Assembly (NCBI GenBank): GCA_964633285.1
Contig: CAZWGA010000022.1
Location: 16,240-80,239, forward strand
Length of the DNA: 64,000 nt
DNA from: 20CM-2-55-15 sp964633285
Lineage (GTDB): Bacteria; Acidobacteriota; Terriglobia; 20CM-2-55-15
Reading direction: 5' to 3'
In this document: positions 16,542 to 24,965 of the stretch, in pieces
Layout: each line of letters opens with the position of its first letter
How positions within the stretch are numbered: the first letter of the stretch is position 1
Notes under the pieces: model-generated
The model's input: the letters and a program-made list of their open reading frames with translations, nothing else
Told to the model about the DNA's origin: nothing
Databases searched by the model: none
Program-made: the position numbers and the translations under genes

Positions 16542-17000
16542 TTATTCCCGCATTTTAAGCAGATCTTTAAGCTCGCTCATGAACTCCTGAACATCTTTGA
16601 AGTCCAAATAGACGGAAGCGAACCGAACATAAGCCACTTTGTCGAGCGTTTTGAGTTCATTCATGATCATCTCACCAAGCGTGCGGGTGGACACCTCCCG
16701 TTCGCTGGATTCCTGCACCATGACCTCGGCTTTGTCGGAGATGGCTTCGAGTTGAACCATTGAAACCGGCCGTTTTTCGCAGGCTTTAAGGAGACCGGCA
16801 AGGACTTTCTGGCGGTCGAAGCGTTCGCGCCTCCCATCTTTTTTGACAACCATATAAGGAATTTCGTCGATTCGCTCGTAGCTGGTAAAGCGGCGATGGC
16901 ATTCCAGACACTGCCGCCGGCGCCGGATCGCGTCGCCTTCCTTGCTTTCGCGCGAGTCCACGACTTTGTCCTGGAGATGACCGCAAAAGGGACATTTCAT
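16542..17000 (-). CDS. nrdR: Transcriptional repressor NrdR
   Basis: A 152-residue regulator. A zinc ribbon uses Cys3, Cys6, Cys31 and Cys34 (MKCPFCGH and RRRQCLECHRRF). It is followed by an ATP-cone domain from MVVKKDGRRERFDRQKVLAGL to about residue 135. NrdR senses ATP/dATP and represses ribonucleotide reductase genes by binding paired NrdR boxes. The length and the RRRQCLEC signature are standard. It lies 4 bases after the flippase-like gene and 3 bases before hsp20. No nrd gene is visible in the window, so its targets are elsewhere. Confidence 0.97.
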   Translation of the reverse strand: MKCPFCGHLQDKVVDSRESKEGDAIRRRRQCLECHRRFTSYERIDEIPYMVVKKDGRRERFDRQKVLAGLLKACEKRPVSMVQLEAISDKAEVMVQESSEREVSTRTLGEMIMNELKTLDKVAYVRFASVYLDFKDVQEFMSELKDLLKMRE

Positions 17001-17004
17001 GAAG

Positions 17005-17979
17005 TTATTCCGCGGGGGCTGTCCGCAGGTCTTTCAAGGACAGTCCGTGAGAGATCATATACAACCCACCCGCAATGACTGTCGGAAAGTAACTCGACAC
17101 CCAGGCGACGAGTGAGGTTGCTATGGCCTGTTCTTTAGGGATCGCGAAGAAAGTGGTCATGCAAAAGATATACATGGCCTGAAATCCGCCACCGATGCCG
17201 GGAATCTGCGCAAGCGAACCGATCGCGGAACCAACCATGACCAGGGTTGCCGCTGCGAGCGAGAATTGAAAATTCATTCCGAGCATCATGAACCAGAACT
17301 GAAGCATGATCACAATCCAGACCAGGATCGAATGAACGATAACAAGGCCGAACGTTCGGCCGCGATCCAGAAACGATAAACCTTCGGAGAAACTTTTCAA
17401 GAGAGAAGCCATCCGCCGAAGCTTCACGTAGCGCACAATGTGTTCGATGTTGGATCGGAACAGAAACAGAAATGCCATGGCGGCCGCGGAAAGAAGGACC
17501 ATCAGCCACGCCGGCCTTTTCATGAGCGCTACCGTGTTATCGGCCGTTGAGGGCACCTTGACCAGAAGCAACGCCCAGCCGAAAACGGCGATGATCATCA
17601 TCATGTCCAGGACCCGTTCCACGATGACGGTTGCAACCGATGCGCTCAGAGGAACCTTTTCGCTCCGCGTCAACCAGAGAGGCCTTACGAGTTCCCCTGC
17701 GCGGCCCACAAGGTAGATTGCTGAAAAACCGAGCAGGTTGCTGCTGACAAGTGGACCCATGCGTATCGATTTCAGGGGATTAAGCAGAACCTGCCAGCGG
17801 ACCGCTCTGGCAACATAGGTAAGGAAAGTGGCTACTATTGATGCAATCAACCACCATGGTTGAACGTTTAATAGACTCTGAAGAAACAAATGCCAATCAA
17901 ACTCGATACCAATGAGTTCATAAATGACGATTCCGGTCACCAGCGCCAAACTTAAGAAAAACAATGACTTCCGGCTCAT
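17005..17979 (-). CDS. YbhN/LPG-synthase TM-region-like membrane protein (flippase-like)
   Basis: A 324-residue polytopic membrane protein with about eight hydrophobic segments, of the UPF0104/lysylphosphatidylglycerol synthase transmembrane family. Conserved patterns are YVARAVRWQVLL, SNLLGFSAIYLVGRAGELVRP and a GIGGGFQAMYIF loop near residue 260. Relatives serve as flippases for lipid-linked molecules or form the membrane half of MprF. The C-terminal synthetase half of MprF is absent here. The gene opens the minus-strand run and is divergent from the ECF sigma factor gene, with about 100 bases between the two starts. Confidence 0.88.
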   Translation of the reverse strand: MSRKSLFFLSLALVTGIVIYELIGIEFDWHLFLQSLLNVQPWWLIASIVATFLTYVARAVRWQVLLNPLKSIRMGPLVSSNLLGFSAIYLVGRAGELVRPLWLTRSEKVPLSASVATVIVERVLDMMMIIAVFGWALLLVKVPSTADNTVALMKRPAWLMVLLSAAAMAFLFLFRSNIEHIVRYVKLRRMASLLKSFSEGLSFLDRGRTFGLVIVHSILVWIVIMLQFWFMMLGMNFQFSLAAATLVMVGSAIGSLAQIPGIGGGFQAMYIFCMTTFFAIPKEQAIATSLVAWVSSYFPTVIAGGLYMISHGLSLKDLRTAPAE

Positions 17980-18082
17980 GACTGGGCGATTATCTCAAAA
18001 AGACTGGAATTATTTGAAACTTTTATTCGCACTACTTCGTTCATTTATAACGAGGTAGCAATAGCGGACGGAGCCAAGACGG

Positions 18083-18649
18083 TTGCAGACCGATGCGGAG
18101 TTGGTGAAAGGATGCCTGGCCGGCGACCATGGCGCCTGGGAGAACATCGTTCGCCAGCATCATCAGCGGATCTACAATCTGGCTTACCGTTTCACCGGAA
18201 GATTTGATGAAGCCGAGGATCTGACTCAGGAAGTTTTTCTGAAAGTCTATCGGACGCTTCATTCTTTCCGGCCTGAATCGGGCGCGCTCGTGACATGGAT
18301 GGTACGGGTTGGACGCAATCACATCATCGACCATTACCGGAAATTCAAAACAGAACGAACGCACACCGATTCGCTTGAGGTCGAATATGAAAAGGCCGAA
18401 GAGAATCCCGCTCGCTACGCCACGCCGGCGCAGGCGCTCGAACAACTGGAACTCTCCGAACGAGTTCATCGCGCACTGCTCCGGATTACAGAAGATCTTC
18501 GCGAGGCGGTGATTTTGAGAGATCTCGAGGAGTTTACGTACGAGGAAATTGCGGATATGTTGAAGCTTCCGCTCGGAACTGTAAAATCCCGAATCAATCG
18601 AGGCCGCGCAGAGTTAGCAAGACTGCTGCAGAAAGAAGGACGAGCATGA
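18083..18649 (+). CDS. ECF-family RNA polymerase sigma factor
   Basis: A 188-residue sigma-70 family protein with only regions 2 and 4. Region 2 holds YNLAYRFTGRFDEAEDLTQEVFLKVY (shown in part: DEAEDLTQEVFLKVYR), and region 4 is VILRDLEEFTYEEIADMLKL followed by LGTVKSRINRGR, the recognition helix. The start is TTG 18083 behind GGAG at 18069..18072; no ATG fits the family N-terminus. It overlaps the anti-sigma gene by 4 bases (ATGA). Together with the following genes it looks like a cell-envelope stress module that may be autoregulated. Confidence 0.93.
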   Translation: MQTDAELVKGCLAGDHGAWENIVRQHHQRIYNLAYRFTGRFDEAEDLTQEVFLKVYRTLHSFRPESGALVTWMVRVGRNHIIDHYRKFKTERTHTDSLEVEYEKAEENPARYATPAQALEQLELSERVHRALLRITEDLREAVILRDLEEFTYEEIADMLKLPLGTVKSRINRGRAELARLLQKEGRA

Positions 18650-19149
18650 CTTGCACGCAATGCGAAGAACGAATGTCGGATTACCTTGAAAACGCGATTG
18701 CCGCGGAAGATCGAGGCCGCATGGAGCTTCATCTTCGCGCATGTGCCGCTTGCGCTGAATTGCTCGCGGGCATGAACGAAGTGCTGGCATGGGGAAAAGA
18801 GTTTCCGGTCTACCAGGCTCCTGCATGGTTACCCACGCGAATCATCGCCAATACGCCTCGCGTCGAACGCGAAAACTGGGGCGACACGATCCTTGGCTTG
18901 TGGAAATGGATCATCGAGCCTCGCACTGCTATGGCGGTTTTCACAGCAACACTGGTGCTCGGTTGGATGGGAAGTCTTGCCGGCGCGTCTCCCAACTGGG
19001 CCAGTGTGGTTCGGAATCCGGCTTCCATTTATTACGGAGCGCAGGGCGCTGTGAATCGCGCTTATGACGAAGCGATTCGCGCCTACTACCGCTCACCGCT
19101 CGTGAGAGACATTGAAACCAATATCGAGCGGCTCAGGGAGATTTCTTAA
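18646..19149 (+). CDS. Zinc-finger anti-sigma factor (zf-HC2) with one TM segment
   Basis: A 167-residue protein. The N-terminal zinc anti-sigma domain has CTQCEERMSDYLENAI and the diagnostic HxxxCxxC in LHLRACAACAELL. A membrane segment follows at about residues 105-122 (AVFTATLVLGWMGSLAGA). The C-terminal tail ends RDIETNIERLREI and would lie outside the membrane. Such proteins hold a partner ECF sigma factor at the membrane until a signal arrives. The 4-base overlap with the sigma gene supports that pairing. Confidence 0.9.
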   Translation: MTCTQCEERMSDYLENAIAAEDRGRMELHLRACAACAELLAGMNEVLAWGKEFPVYQAPAWLPTRIIANTPRVERENWGDTILGLWKWIIEPRTAMAVFTATLVLGWMGSLAGASPNWASVVRNPASIYYGAQGAVNRAYDEAIRAYYRSPLVRDIETNIERLREIS

Positions 19150-19782
19150 ATGAATTGTGTGAATCATGCAGAGAATCCGAATGTCGCGTTCTGCATTCGA
19201 TGCGGGCATGCGCTTTGCAATGAATGTGTGCGCAACGTACGGGGAAGCGTTTATTGTGAGAACTGTCTGGGTGACGTCGTGGAAGGCAAGGCGGCGCCGT
19301 CAGGCGCAAAGAAACAGGTCCATGATGTTCCCGGAACCAATCCCGGGGCGGCGTTCGCGTTGGGTCTCATTCCGGGAGTCGGCGCGATTTATAACGGCGA
19401 ATTTGTAAAGGCAGCCATCCACATCCTGATTTTCGGAACTCTTGTTTCACTTGGAGACGCGACGGATGCGGCGTTGTTCCATCTGGCTTCGGCCGCGTTT
19501 TTCTTCTACATGCCGTTCGAAGCTTATTACACCGCCAAGAAGCGCAAACTCGGAGCCGAGGGGATCGAACTGGAAACGCCGATCGATCGCCTTCAGCAAC
19601 AAATCGGCAGCGTTAAGGATCGTGAACTGTGGGGAGGTATTGCACTCGTCGCGGTCGGTGGCCTCTACCTGCTTGGCAACCTGAATATGTTCGATCTGCA
19701 TCGGCTTGCCCGACTCTGGCCGGCCGCCCTTGTGGGGGTTGGCGTGTGGTTGCTCAAGAAACATCAGGAAAAGGGTGATTAG
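19150..19782 (+). CDS. B-box zinc finger and membrane protein (LiaI/LiaF-like TM segments)
   Basis: A 210-residue protein beginning directly after the anti-sigma stop. The N-terminal 45 residues form a B-box-type zinc finger (CVNHAENPNVAFCIRCGHAL then CNECV and YCENCLGD). Residues about 65-125 hold a short TM9/DUF-like membrane region (AFALGLIPGVGAIYNGEFVK). The final 50 residues repeat the LiaF-type hairpin LWGGIALVAVGGLYLLGNLN followed by LARLWPAALVGVGVWLL (DUF5668-like). It probably sits in the inner membrane with the zinc finger in the cytoplasm. Its function is unknown; the module suggests envelope stress sensing. Confidence 0.82.
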   Translation: MNCVNHAENPNVAFCIRCGHALCNECVRNVRGSVYCENCLGDVVEGKAAPSGAKKQVHDVPGTNPGAAFALGLIPGVGAIYNGEFVKAAIHILIFGTLVSLGDATDAALFHLASAAFFFYMPFEAYYTAKKRKLGAEGIELETPIDRLQQQIGSVKDRELWGGIALVAVGGLYLLGNLNMFDLHRLARLWPAALVGVGVWLLKKHQEKGD

Positions 19783-19965
19783 ATGCTCGGTCCACTACTA
19801 CTTATTGTCATTGGCGTTCTGTTCCTGCTGAACAATCTGTATCCCGGCATCTTCAGGTTCGGAAGAATGTGGCCGGTGATTCTGATCGTGATTGGTCTTG
19901 CCAAAGTCTTCGAATACTTTCAGCACAGCATGGATAAACCGCAAGACCGGAAGGAGGGAGAGTGA
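19783..19965 (+). CDS. Small LiaI/LiaF-like (DUF5668) membrane protein
   Basis: A 60-residue protein, ATG directly after the previous stop. It consists almost entirely of the two-helix unit LLLIVIGVLFLLNNLYPGIF and RMWPVILIVIGLAKVFEYF, with the WPxxLIxIG signature of LiaF-like transmembrane segments. The same unit occurs at the C-terminus of the preceding protein and the N-terminus of the next, so the unit is present three times in a row in separate genes. It overlaps the next gene by 4 bases (GTGA). Confidence 0.8.
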   Translation: MLGPLLLIVIGVLFLLNNLYPGIFRFGRMWPVILIVIGLAKVFEYFQHSMDKPQDRKEGE

Positions 19966-21344
19966 GCGTTCGTCGAAGTGCAGGAACCATCTTCTGGGGT
20001 TTGACGCTGGTCGCAACCGGCGGCCTCCTTCTGGCGCGGAATCTTGGCTACACGATTCCGATCGGAAGTTATTTCATTCGTTACTGGCCTGCTTTGTTGA
20101 TTGCCTGGGGGCTGCTGAAATTCGTCGATTATTACCGCTTCCGGACCGCGGGCGACAACCGGCCGCTCTTTTCAGCGGGTGAAGTTGCGTTTTTGATTTT
20201 TCTGATTTTCGCGGGAAGCGCGATCACGACAGCATCCAACGTCAGTCCGGGAATCGGAAACATATTCGAAATCGGTGATTTCGATTTGTGGGACATCACC
20301 GGCAACAACTTCTCCTACGACGAGCATCGGGAAGCGGCGGTGCCGGAAGGATCTTCGATCGACATCATCAATTTGTTTGGAAATGTCGAAGTCCGGGCCT
20401 CCGATTCGGATCACGTCGTTCTCGATGTGAGAAAAACCATTCGCGCAGGCAATCGCGATGAAGCGGACCGGCTCAATAACGACTTCACATTCTCGATCAG
20501 CGACGAGGGCGGCAGATATCGCATCGTGTCGAATCGCGATGACGTTACTTCCAATCGTGTCCGGTTCGAGCGGCAGCGGTACAAAAGTTCGATGACGATT
20601 CAAGTGCCGAAACGCGCGGCACTGCATATCGACAATCGAAACGGGAGCGTCCGCATAGGCGACCTTACCGGTAATCAGAACATCATTAATCGTTATGGCG
20701 ACGTCGAAGTTCAGACGATTTCCGGCGATCTTACAATCGACAACCGGAACGGCAGCGTCTCCGTTCAGGACGTTACCGGCCCGGTGAAGATCAGCAACCG
20801 ATACTCGAACACGAGCGTGAAGAATGCGGGCTCGGATCTTGATATCGACACTCGAAATGGTTCGGTCGATGTAGCAGGTGTGAAAGGGAACGCGACGATT
20901 TCGAATTCGTACTCGCCGATCAGCGTGGACAACGTGCAAGGTTCGTTAACGATATCGGGACGCAACAATTCACTCGAGCTTCAACACATTGAAGGGGACC
21001 TGAGAGCCGAGAGTTCCTATCAGAATGTGAATATCGGCGACGCCAGGGGTTCCGTTTCCGTGAACAGCCGCAACGGCGATTTGTCGCTTTCGTTCGTGAA
21101 GCCTCCGCAGAAGGATGTCGATATTTCCACGCGCTACGGGAACGTGACCATCGAGATCCCTGCGAATGCCGCGTTCAGCATCAATGCGCATACGGAATAC
21201 GGCGAGGTCAATTCCGAATTCGATGGAATTTCAACGAACACGTCCCGGCATGAACGATCGCTCAGTGGAAGGGTCGGCTCGGGTGGTCCGCACATCACTA
21301 TCTCGGCAAAGAACGGCAGTGTTCACCTGAACAAGAGGGGATAA
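19962..21344 (+). CDS. DUF5668/DUF4097 protein: membrane anchor plus beta-strand repeats
   Basis: A 460-residue protein. Residues 1-60 hold the LiaF-like helix pair (GTIFWGLTLVATGGLLLARN, RYWPALLIAWGLLKF) and a third segment follows (GEVAFLIFLIFAGSAITTA). From about residue 125 to the end comes a DUF4097-type right-handed beta-helix or layered-strand region with recurring IDNRNGSV, ISNRYS, IDTRNGSV, VNSRNGDL and ISAKNGSV units about 20 residues apart. DUF4097 proteins appear in envelope-stress and PspC/LiaF contexts, and their function is not well established. GTG 19962 overlaps the previous gene by 4 bases. The repeat region is probably extracytoplasmic. Confidence 0.85.
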   Translation: MSVRRSAGTIFWGLTLVATGGLLLARNLGYTIPIGSYFIRYWPALLIAWGLLKFVDYYRFRTAGDNRPLFSAGEVAFLIFLIFAGSAITTASNVSPGIGNIFEIGDFDLWDITGNNFSYDEHREAAVPEGSSIDIINLFGNVEVRASDSDHVVLDVRKTIRAGNRDEADRLNNDFTFSISDEGGRYRIVSNRDDVTSNRVRFERQRYKSSMTIQVPKRAALHIDNRNGSVRIGDLTGNQNIINRYGDVEVQTISGDLTIDNRNGSVSVQDVTGPVKISNRYSNTSVKNAGSDLDIDTRNGSVDVAGVKGNATISNSYSPISVDNVQGSLTISGRNNSLELQHIEGDLRAESSYQNVNIGDARGSVSVNSRNGDLSLSFVKPPQKDVDISTRYGNVTIEIPANAAFSINAHTEYGEVNSEFDGISTNTSRHERSLSGRVGSGGPHITISAKNGSVHLNKRG

Positions 21345-21348
21345 CCAA

Positions 21349-21876
21349 ATGTTTTGCACCAATTGTGGAAACAATATCGAACAGCACGCAAAATTCTGCA
21401 GCAAATGCGGGACTGAAAACACTCTGGCGGCTGCAGCACCGCCATCTACTCCGTCACCGAAACCAAAACCGGCGCACGATATGCAAATGCACATCAATGT
21501 GCTCAGTTGGCTGATGATCGGCGACGGCATTCTTATCGGCCTTCTCGCGTTGCCGGTCATGTTCTTCGGACAACTGGTGCGGCATTTTCCGATGCATCAA
21601 CCTGCCGATTTTCCATTTCCAATTCAGCATTTTGCGGGATCGATTACGACGCTTGTCGGTCTGTTCATGATTGGACTCGCGTCCGCCGTGGCGGCCGCAG
21701 GTGTAGGTCTGATGCATTTCCGAAGCTGGGGCCGCGGCCTGGCGATCGTCATGGCAATCCTCATTGTCTTCAGTTTTCCAGTCGGCACGGCCATTGCGAT
21801 CTATGCGTTTTGGGTGTTGTTCTCGCGCGAAGGTCAGGAGTTCTACAGAGCCCGTTCCGCCAGTACAATGGCGTGA
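21349..21876 (+). CDS. Zinc-ribbon membrane protein
   Basis: A 175-residue protein. The N-terminal zinc ribbon is MFCTNCGNNIEQHAKFCSKC (CxxC...CxxC), followed by an Ala/Pro linker (PPSTPSPKPKP). Three hydrophobic helices then follow: about 50-72, 100-122 and 128-155 (WGRGLAIVMAILIVFSFPVG). The last part, AIYAFWVLFSREGQEFYR, is typical of zinc-ribbon/DUF membrane proteins in Acidobacteriota. AGAGGGG lies at a good distance before ATG 21349. It is the last intact gene of the sigma-factor module. Confidence 0.82.
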   Translation: MFCTNCGNNIEQHAKFCSKCGTENTLAAAAPPSTPSPKPKPAHDMQMHINVLSWLMIGDGILIGLLALPVMFFGQLVRHFPMHQPADFPFPIQHFAGSITTLVGLFMIGLASAVAAAGVGLMHFRSWGRGLAIVMAILIVFSFPVGTAIAIYAFWVLFSREGQEFYRARSASTMA

Positions 21877-22190
21877 GTGGCATCTAATCGCATTTACCTC
21901 ATCGGCTTCATGGGCGCCGGCAAAACAACGGCGCCTTCATGGATCCTGAAAATCGCGCCTTGATTGAAAAAACCGGCGTCAGCATCTGGTTGAAAGTCTC
22001 CTTCGCTAAACTCTCGGACCGTGTGAGAATTGACGGGTCGAGGCCGAATTTCATGAATCTGGATCAGGCGCGGCAGCTCTATCACAGCCGGGAACCGTCT
22101 TACGCGCTGGCGAAAATGCAGATTTCAACAGATGAGGGAACTCCCGAAACGATTGCCGACGAAATCATCGGAGTCATTCGAAACTCATGA
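21877..22190 (+). pseudogene. aroK: Shikimate kinase remnant with internal deletion
   Basis: GTG 21877, one codon after the previous stop, opens ASNRIYLIGFMGAGKTT, the Walker A start of shikimate kinase. It then runs out of frame and stops at 21961. In another frame the tail resumes at once: GAFMDPENRALIEKTGVSIW, followed by KLSDRVRIDGSRPNF and a helix, matching the end of shikimate kinase from the GGGAF loop onward. About 65-75 residues between Walker A and the GG loop (including the shikimate-binding D-x-D and E-x-FR parts) are missing, so the gene cannot work as read. It overlaps the next gene by 4 bases. An assembly collapse is an alternative to a real deletion. Confidence 0.85.
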
Positions 22191-22768
22191 ATGTTTTGTT
22201 ATCCATGCTTTTGCTTCTTGCTCCCGTGAAAGTCGAACACGGCCGGTTCAACATCCTGAGGGATGGACGGAAAATCGGCACCGAAGAATTCTCGATCACG
22301 CGAAAGGGAATGGGCTATGCCGTCGATGGAAAAGTCACGATCGGCGATCTTGTACTTTCCAGCCAGATGGAACTGGACGAAAACCTCATTCCGACTTCCT
22401 ATGAAACCTCAAACAAGGAAGGTTCGATTCACGTAAAGGTCGCGGCGCCTCTCAGCGAACTGAAGTCTGTTGTCGGCGGCCAGACTTCATCCGCGGATTT
22501 TCGATTTCCCGATCGTGGTGTGATTCTCGACAATAACTTCTTCCATCATTATTTGATTCTCCTGTACCGGTTCCAGGCCGGCCAGGGCACCTTCTCCGTT
22601 TTTGTTCCTCAGGACATGAGCGTCGGATCCGCAACCGTTCACGCCGCAGGTCCCCGGACCTACGACCTCGCGGTCGGTGATGTTAGGCTGCAGGCCACAA
22701 CCGACGCGGACGGCGCCCTCACGCGGCTGACCGTACCCGCCGCCAAAGTAGTCGTTGAGCGCATGTAG
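22187..22768 (+). CDS. Secreted hypothetical protein
   Basis: A 193-residue protein starting at ATG 22187, which overlaps the stop of the broken shikimate kinase gene by 4 bases. A short signal peptide is likely (MNVLLSMLLLLAPVK). The mature part is rich in beta strands (GRFNILRDGRKIGTEEFSIT; VDGKVTIGDLVLSSQMELDE), with the repeated pattern of a small beta-barrel or lipid-binding-like fold. I do not recognise the family with confidence; the pattern recalls DUF3108/DUF6134-type periplasmic proteins. It ends 130 bases before ccdA, a stretch in which I see no clear feature. Confidence 0.65.
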   Translation: MNVLLSMLLLLAPVKVEHGRFNILRDGRKIGTEEFSITRKGMGYAVDGKVTIGDLVLSSQMELDENLIPTSYETSNKEGSIHVKVAAPLSELKSVVGGQTSSADFRFPDRGVILDNNFFHHYLILLYRFQAGQGTFSVFVPQDMSVGSATVHAAGPRTYDLAVGDVRLQATTDADGALTRLTVPAAKVVVERM

Positions 22769-22898
22769 TTGCGGGGCCTTTATGCCCGCGAGCCTTTAGT
22801 CAATCCACCTTCCTCAGGGTCTCATTCACGCTCGCCCCGTGCGGCACAAATGGGCAGTCGCCATTTTGATGGCCAATTCGGTAAACTGAAGCCCCTAT

Positions 22899-23645
22899 AT
22901 GGATCTCACAGATTACGGAACACTCGGTCAGATCGGGCTTTCTTTCGGAGCGGGCATTGTCTCGTTTTTGTCTCCATGTGTGTTGCCGCTCGTCCCCGGT
23001 TACCTTTCGATCATTTCAGGATCATCGCTCGACCAGCTCAAAGCGCAAGCGCGGGATTCGTCGATTCTGGGCACCGTCTTGAAGAACTCGATCATGTTCA
23101 TTGTCGGATTTTCGATCACGTTCATCATGCTGGGTGCAACCGCAACATCGATTGGAGGAATTCTTCTTTCGAAGGCTCGTCTGCTCGGCCAGATTGCCGG
23201 ACTGATCCTGATTGTCTTTGGCATTCATCTTCTCGGCATTGTCAAAATCAATGCCCTTTACCAGGACAAGCGTTTTCACAATGTCCAGAAGCCGCGCGGA
23301 TCTTTTGGGGCGCTCGTTCTCGGTCTCGCGTTCGCCTTCGGCTGGACTCCCTGTATTGGTCCGATCCTGGCAAGCATTCTCATCGTTGCCGGAACCAAAC
23401 AGACCGTGGCCGAAGGTATGTTTCTGCTGGCCGTGTACTCGGCGGGCCTCGGAATACCGTTTCTCTTAACGAGTCTGGCTCTGAATAAATTCCTGTCGTT
23501 CTACGGACGATTCAAAAAACACTTCCATACCGTCGAACTCGTCAGCGGAGGAATGGTTATTGCCGTTGGTGTGCTGATGTTATTGCCGGGAGGTATTTCT
23601 CGATTATCGACCTGGTTCTCATTCCTGAATCGATTCGCTCTGTAA
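22899..23645 (+). CDS. ccdA: CcdA-type cytochrome c biogenesis / thiol-disulfide transmembrane protein
   Basis: A 248-residue protein with about six transmembrane helices. The two redox-active Cys signatures of CcdA are present: FLSPCVLPLVPGYL near residue 30 and FGWTPCIGPILASIL near residue 150. CcdA carries electrons from cytoplasmic thioredoxin across the membrane to periplasmic thiol reductases, including those maturing cytochromes c. That fits several c-type cytochromes elsewhere in the window. The 3' end overlaps the convergent permease gene by 27 bases. Confidence 0.92.
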   Translation: MDLTDYGTLGQIGLSFGAGIVSFLSPCVLPLVPGYLSIISGSSLDQLKAQARDSSILGTVLKNSIMFIVGFSITFIMLGATATSIGGILLSKARLLGQIAGLILIVFGIHLLGIVKINALYQDKRFHNVQKPRGSFGALVLGLAFAFGWTPCIGPILASILIVAGTKQTVAEGMFLLAVYSAGLGIPFLLTSLALNKFLSFYGRFKKHFHTVELVSGGMVIAVGVLMLLPGGISRLSTWFSFLNRFAL

Positions 23646-24920
23646 GACCGCCCAACGATCCCGCAATATCCAAAGCAACGCCCCGCCCGCGACGATGGCA
23701 ACCAGCAGCCAGGCCTGCTTAAAGCTGCGCGTGCTGATCAGCCACGCGCTGAACAGTATGCCCGCCATGGCAACGGCGCGTCCGCAGGGAACCCGGAATC
23801 CTCGTGATTCGCGATCGCGCGCTCGAAATACAAGCAGCGAGGCACACGTGAAACCGAAAATGCCAAGGCGCGCGATCGCGGCCAGAGTTGCCGCCTGCGC
23901 AAAACTGCTTGCGAGACTCAGCGCCAGGACAACCGCCGAGTGCAGGATGATCGCCCAATACGGTGTGCGAAACGTCGGGTGGACAGCGCCCAGGAAAGCG
24001 GGAAGTTCATTCCGCTGCGCCATCGAGAACAGAATCCGGGGCGTCATCAACGCAAATCCCGTCAGCCAGCCGTAGACCGAAACAATGACTCCAAGACTTC
24101 CGATCGTCGATCCGGCCGTGCCCATGATCTGACCCAGTGCGGAGGCAATCGGCGTTGTGCTCTGAGCGGCATGCGGCAGGTTGCCGACAACGGCAAGCTG
24201 TACGAGAAGATAAACCCCCGTAATCAACAACATCGCCATGATCAGCGCGAAAGCGGTATCGCCTTTTGGATTGCGGGTCTCGCTCGCGGCAATCACGGCC
24301 GACTCAAAGCCGCCGTAGGCGAAGACGAGCAGCAAAACCGCTTCAGTCCAATTCGGAGCTGCCACGGTTTGGGTAGCCAACACATCGGTGCGAATATGAA
24401 AAAGTCCGGCGCCGATCAACAACGTGAGCGGCAGAAGTTTTCCCACAGTGAAAACATTCACCGTCCACGCGGCGTTGCGAACGCCGGCAACGTTGACGGC
24501 CGTCACAAGAATCATTCCACCTGTCATGATCGCGGCACGGCCGGCCGGAGTTGTTATCGCCGGCACGAGTGTGCCGGCGTACGCGACCAGAATGTTGAGC
24601 GCCGCGGCTCCGGAAAGTAGGCGCGTCCAGACCTGCAGCCATCCGACTTGAAATCCGATCGCGGGTCCGAACGCTTCTCGCGTATACAAATAGGGCCCGC
24701 CTGCATCGTCGAACCGGCTGCCTACTTCGGCGAAACAGAGGACAACGCTGAAGATGCTGATTCCCGCAAACAGGACCGCAACCGGACTCCATGCTCCGGC
24801 CAGATTCGCCACCGCCGAAGGCAGGCCGAAAATCCCGCTGCCGATGACGCAATTCACGACTCCTGCGGTCAGGCTCCAGCGGCCGATTTCACGAAGCAGC
24901 GTTGGCGGGGAATGGCGCAT
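23619..24920 (-). CDS. APC superfamily amino acid permease
   Basis: A protein of about 433 residues with roughly 12 hydrophobic helices and the APC signature near the N-terminus: GVVNCVIGSGIFGLPSAVAN, in which GSGIFG is the unwound substrate-binding helix. FAYGGFESAVIAASETRNPK is the second hallmark. It should import amino acids or amines by proton coupling; the substrate cannot be told. ATG 24920 is preferred; a TTG at 24950 would add 10 residues. The 3' end overlaps ccdA on the other strand by 27 bases. It lies downstream of nadB and the Phd/VapC pair. Confidence 0.88.
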   Translation of the reverse strand: MRHSPPTLLREIGRWSLTAGVVNCVIGSGIFGLPSAVANLAGAWSPVAVLFAGISIFSVVLCFAEVGSRFDDAGGPYLYTREAFGPAIGFQVGWLQVWTRLLSGAAALNILVAYAGTLVPAITTPAGRAAIMTGGMILVTAVNVAGVRNAAWTVNVFTVGKLLPLTLLIGAGLFHIRTDVLATQTVAAPNWTEAVLLLVFAYGGFESAVIAASETRNPKGDTAFALIMAMLLITGVYLLVQLAVVGNLPHAAQSTTPIASALGQIMGTAGSTIGSLGVIVSVYGWLTGFALMTPRILFSMAQRNELPAFLGAVHPTFRTPYWAIILHSAVVLALSLASSFAQAATLAAIARLGIFGFTCASLLVFRARDRESRGFRVPCGRAVAMAGILFSAWLISTRSFKQAWLLVAIVAGGALLWILRDRWAVLQSESIQE

Positions 24921-24965
24921 GTCCGAGCAGTCTAGCCGATATCGCGCCAATTCAGGACAGACACC

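Noticed and set aside
20640..21300. Recurring NRNGSV-type units considered as a DNA tandem repeat or CRISPR
   Set aside because: The units vary at DNA level and are protein-fold repeats of a DUF4097 protein; there are no constant repeats with unique spacers.
22769..22898. Short GC-rich hairpin (GCGGGGC...GCCCGC) as terminator before ccdA
   Set aside because: The stem is short and imperfect and no T-run follows, so it is too weak to call.
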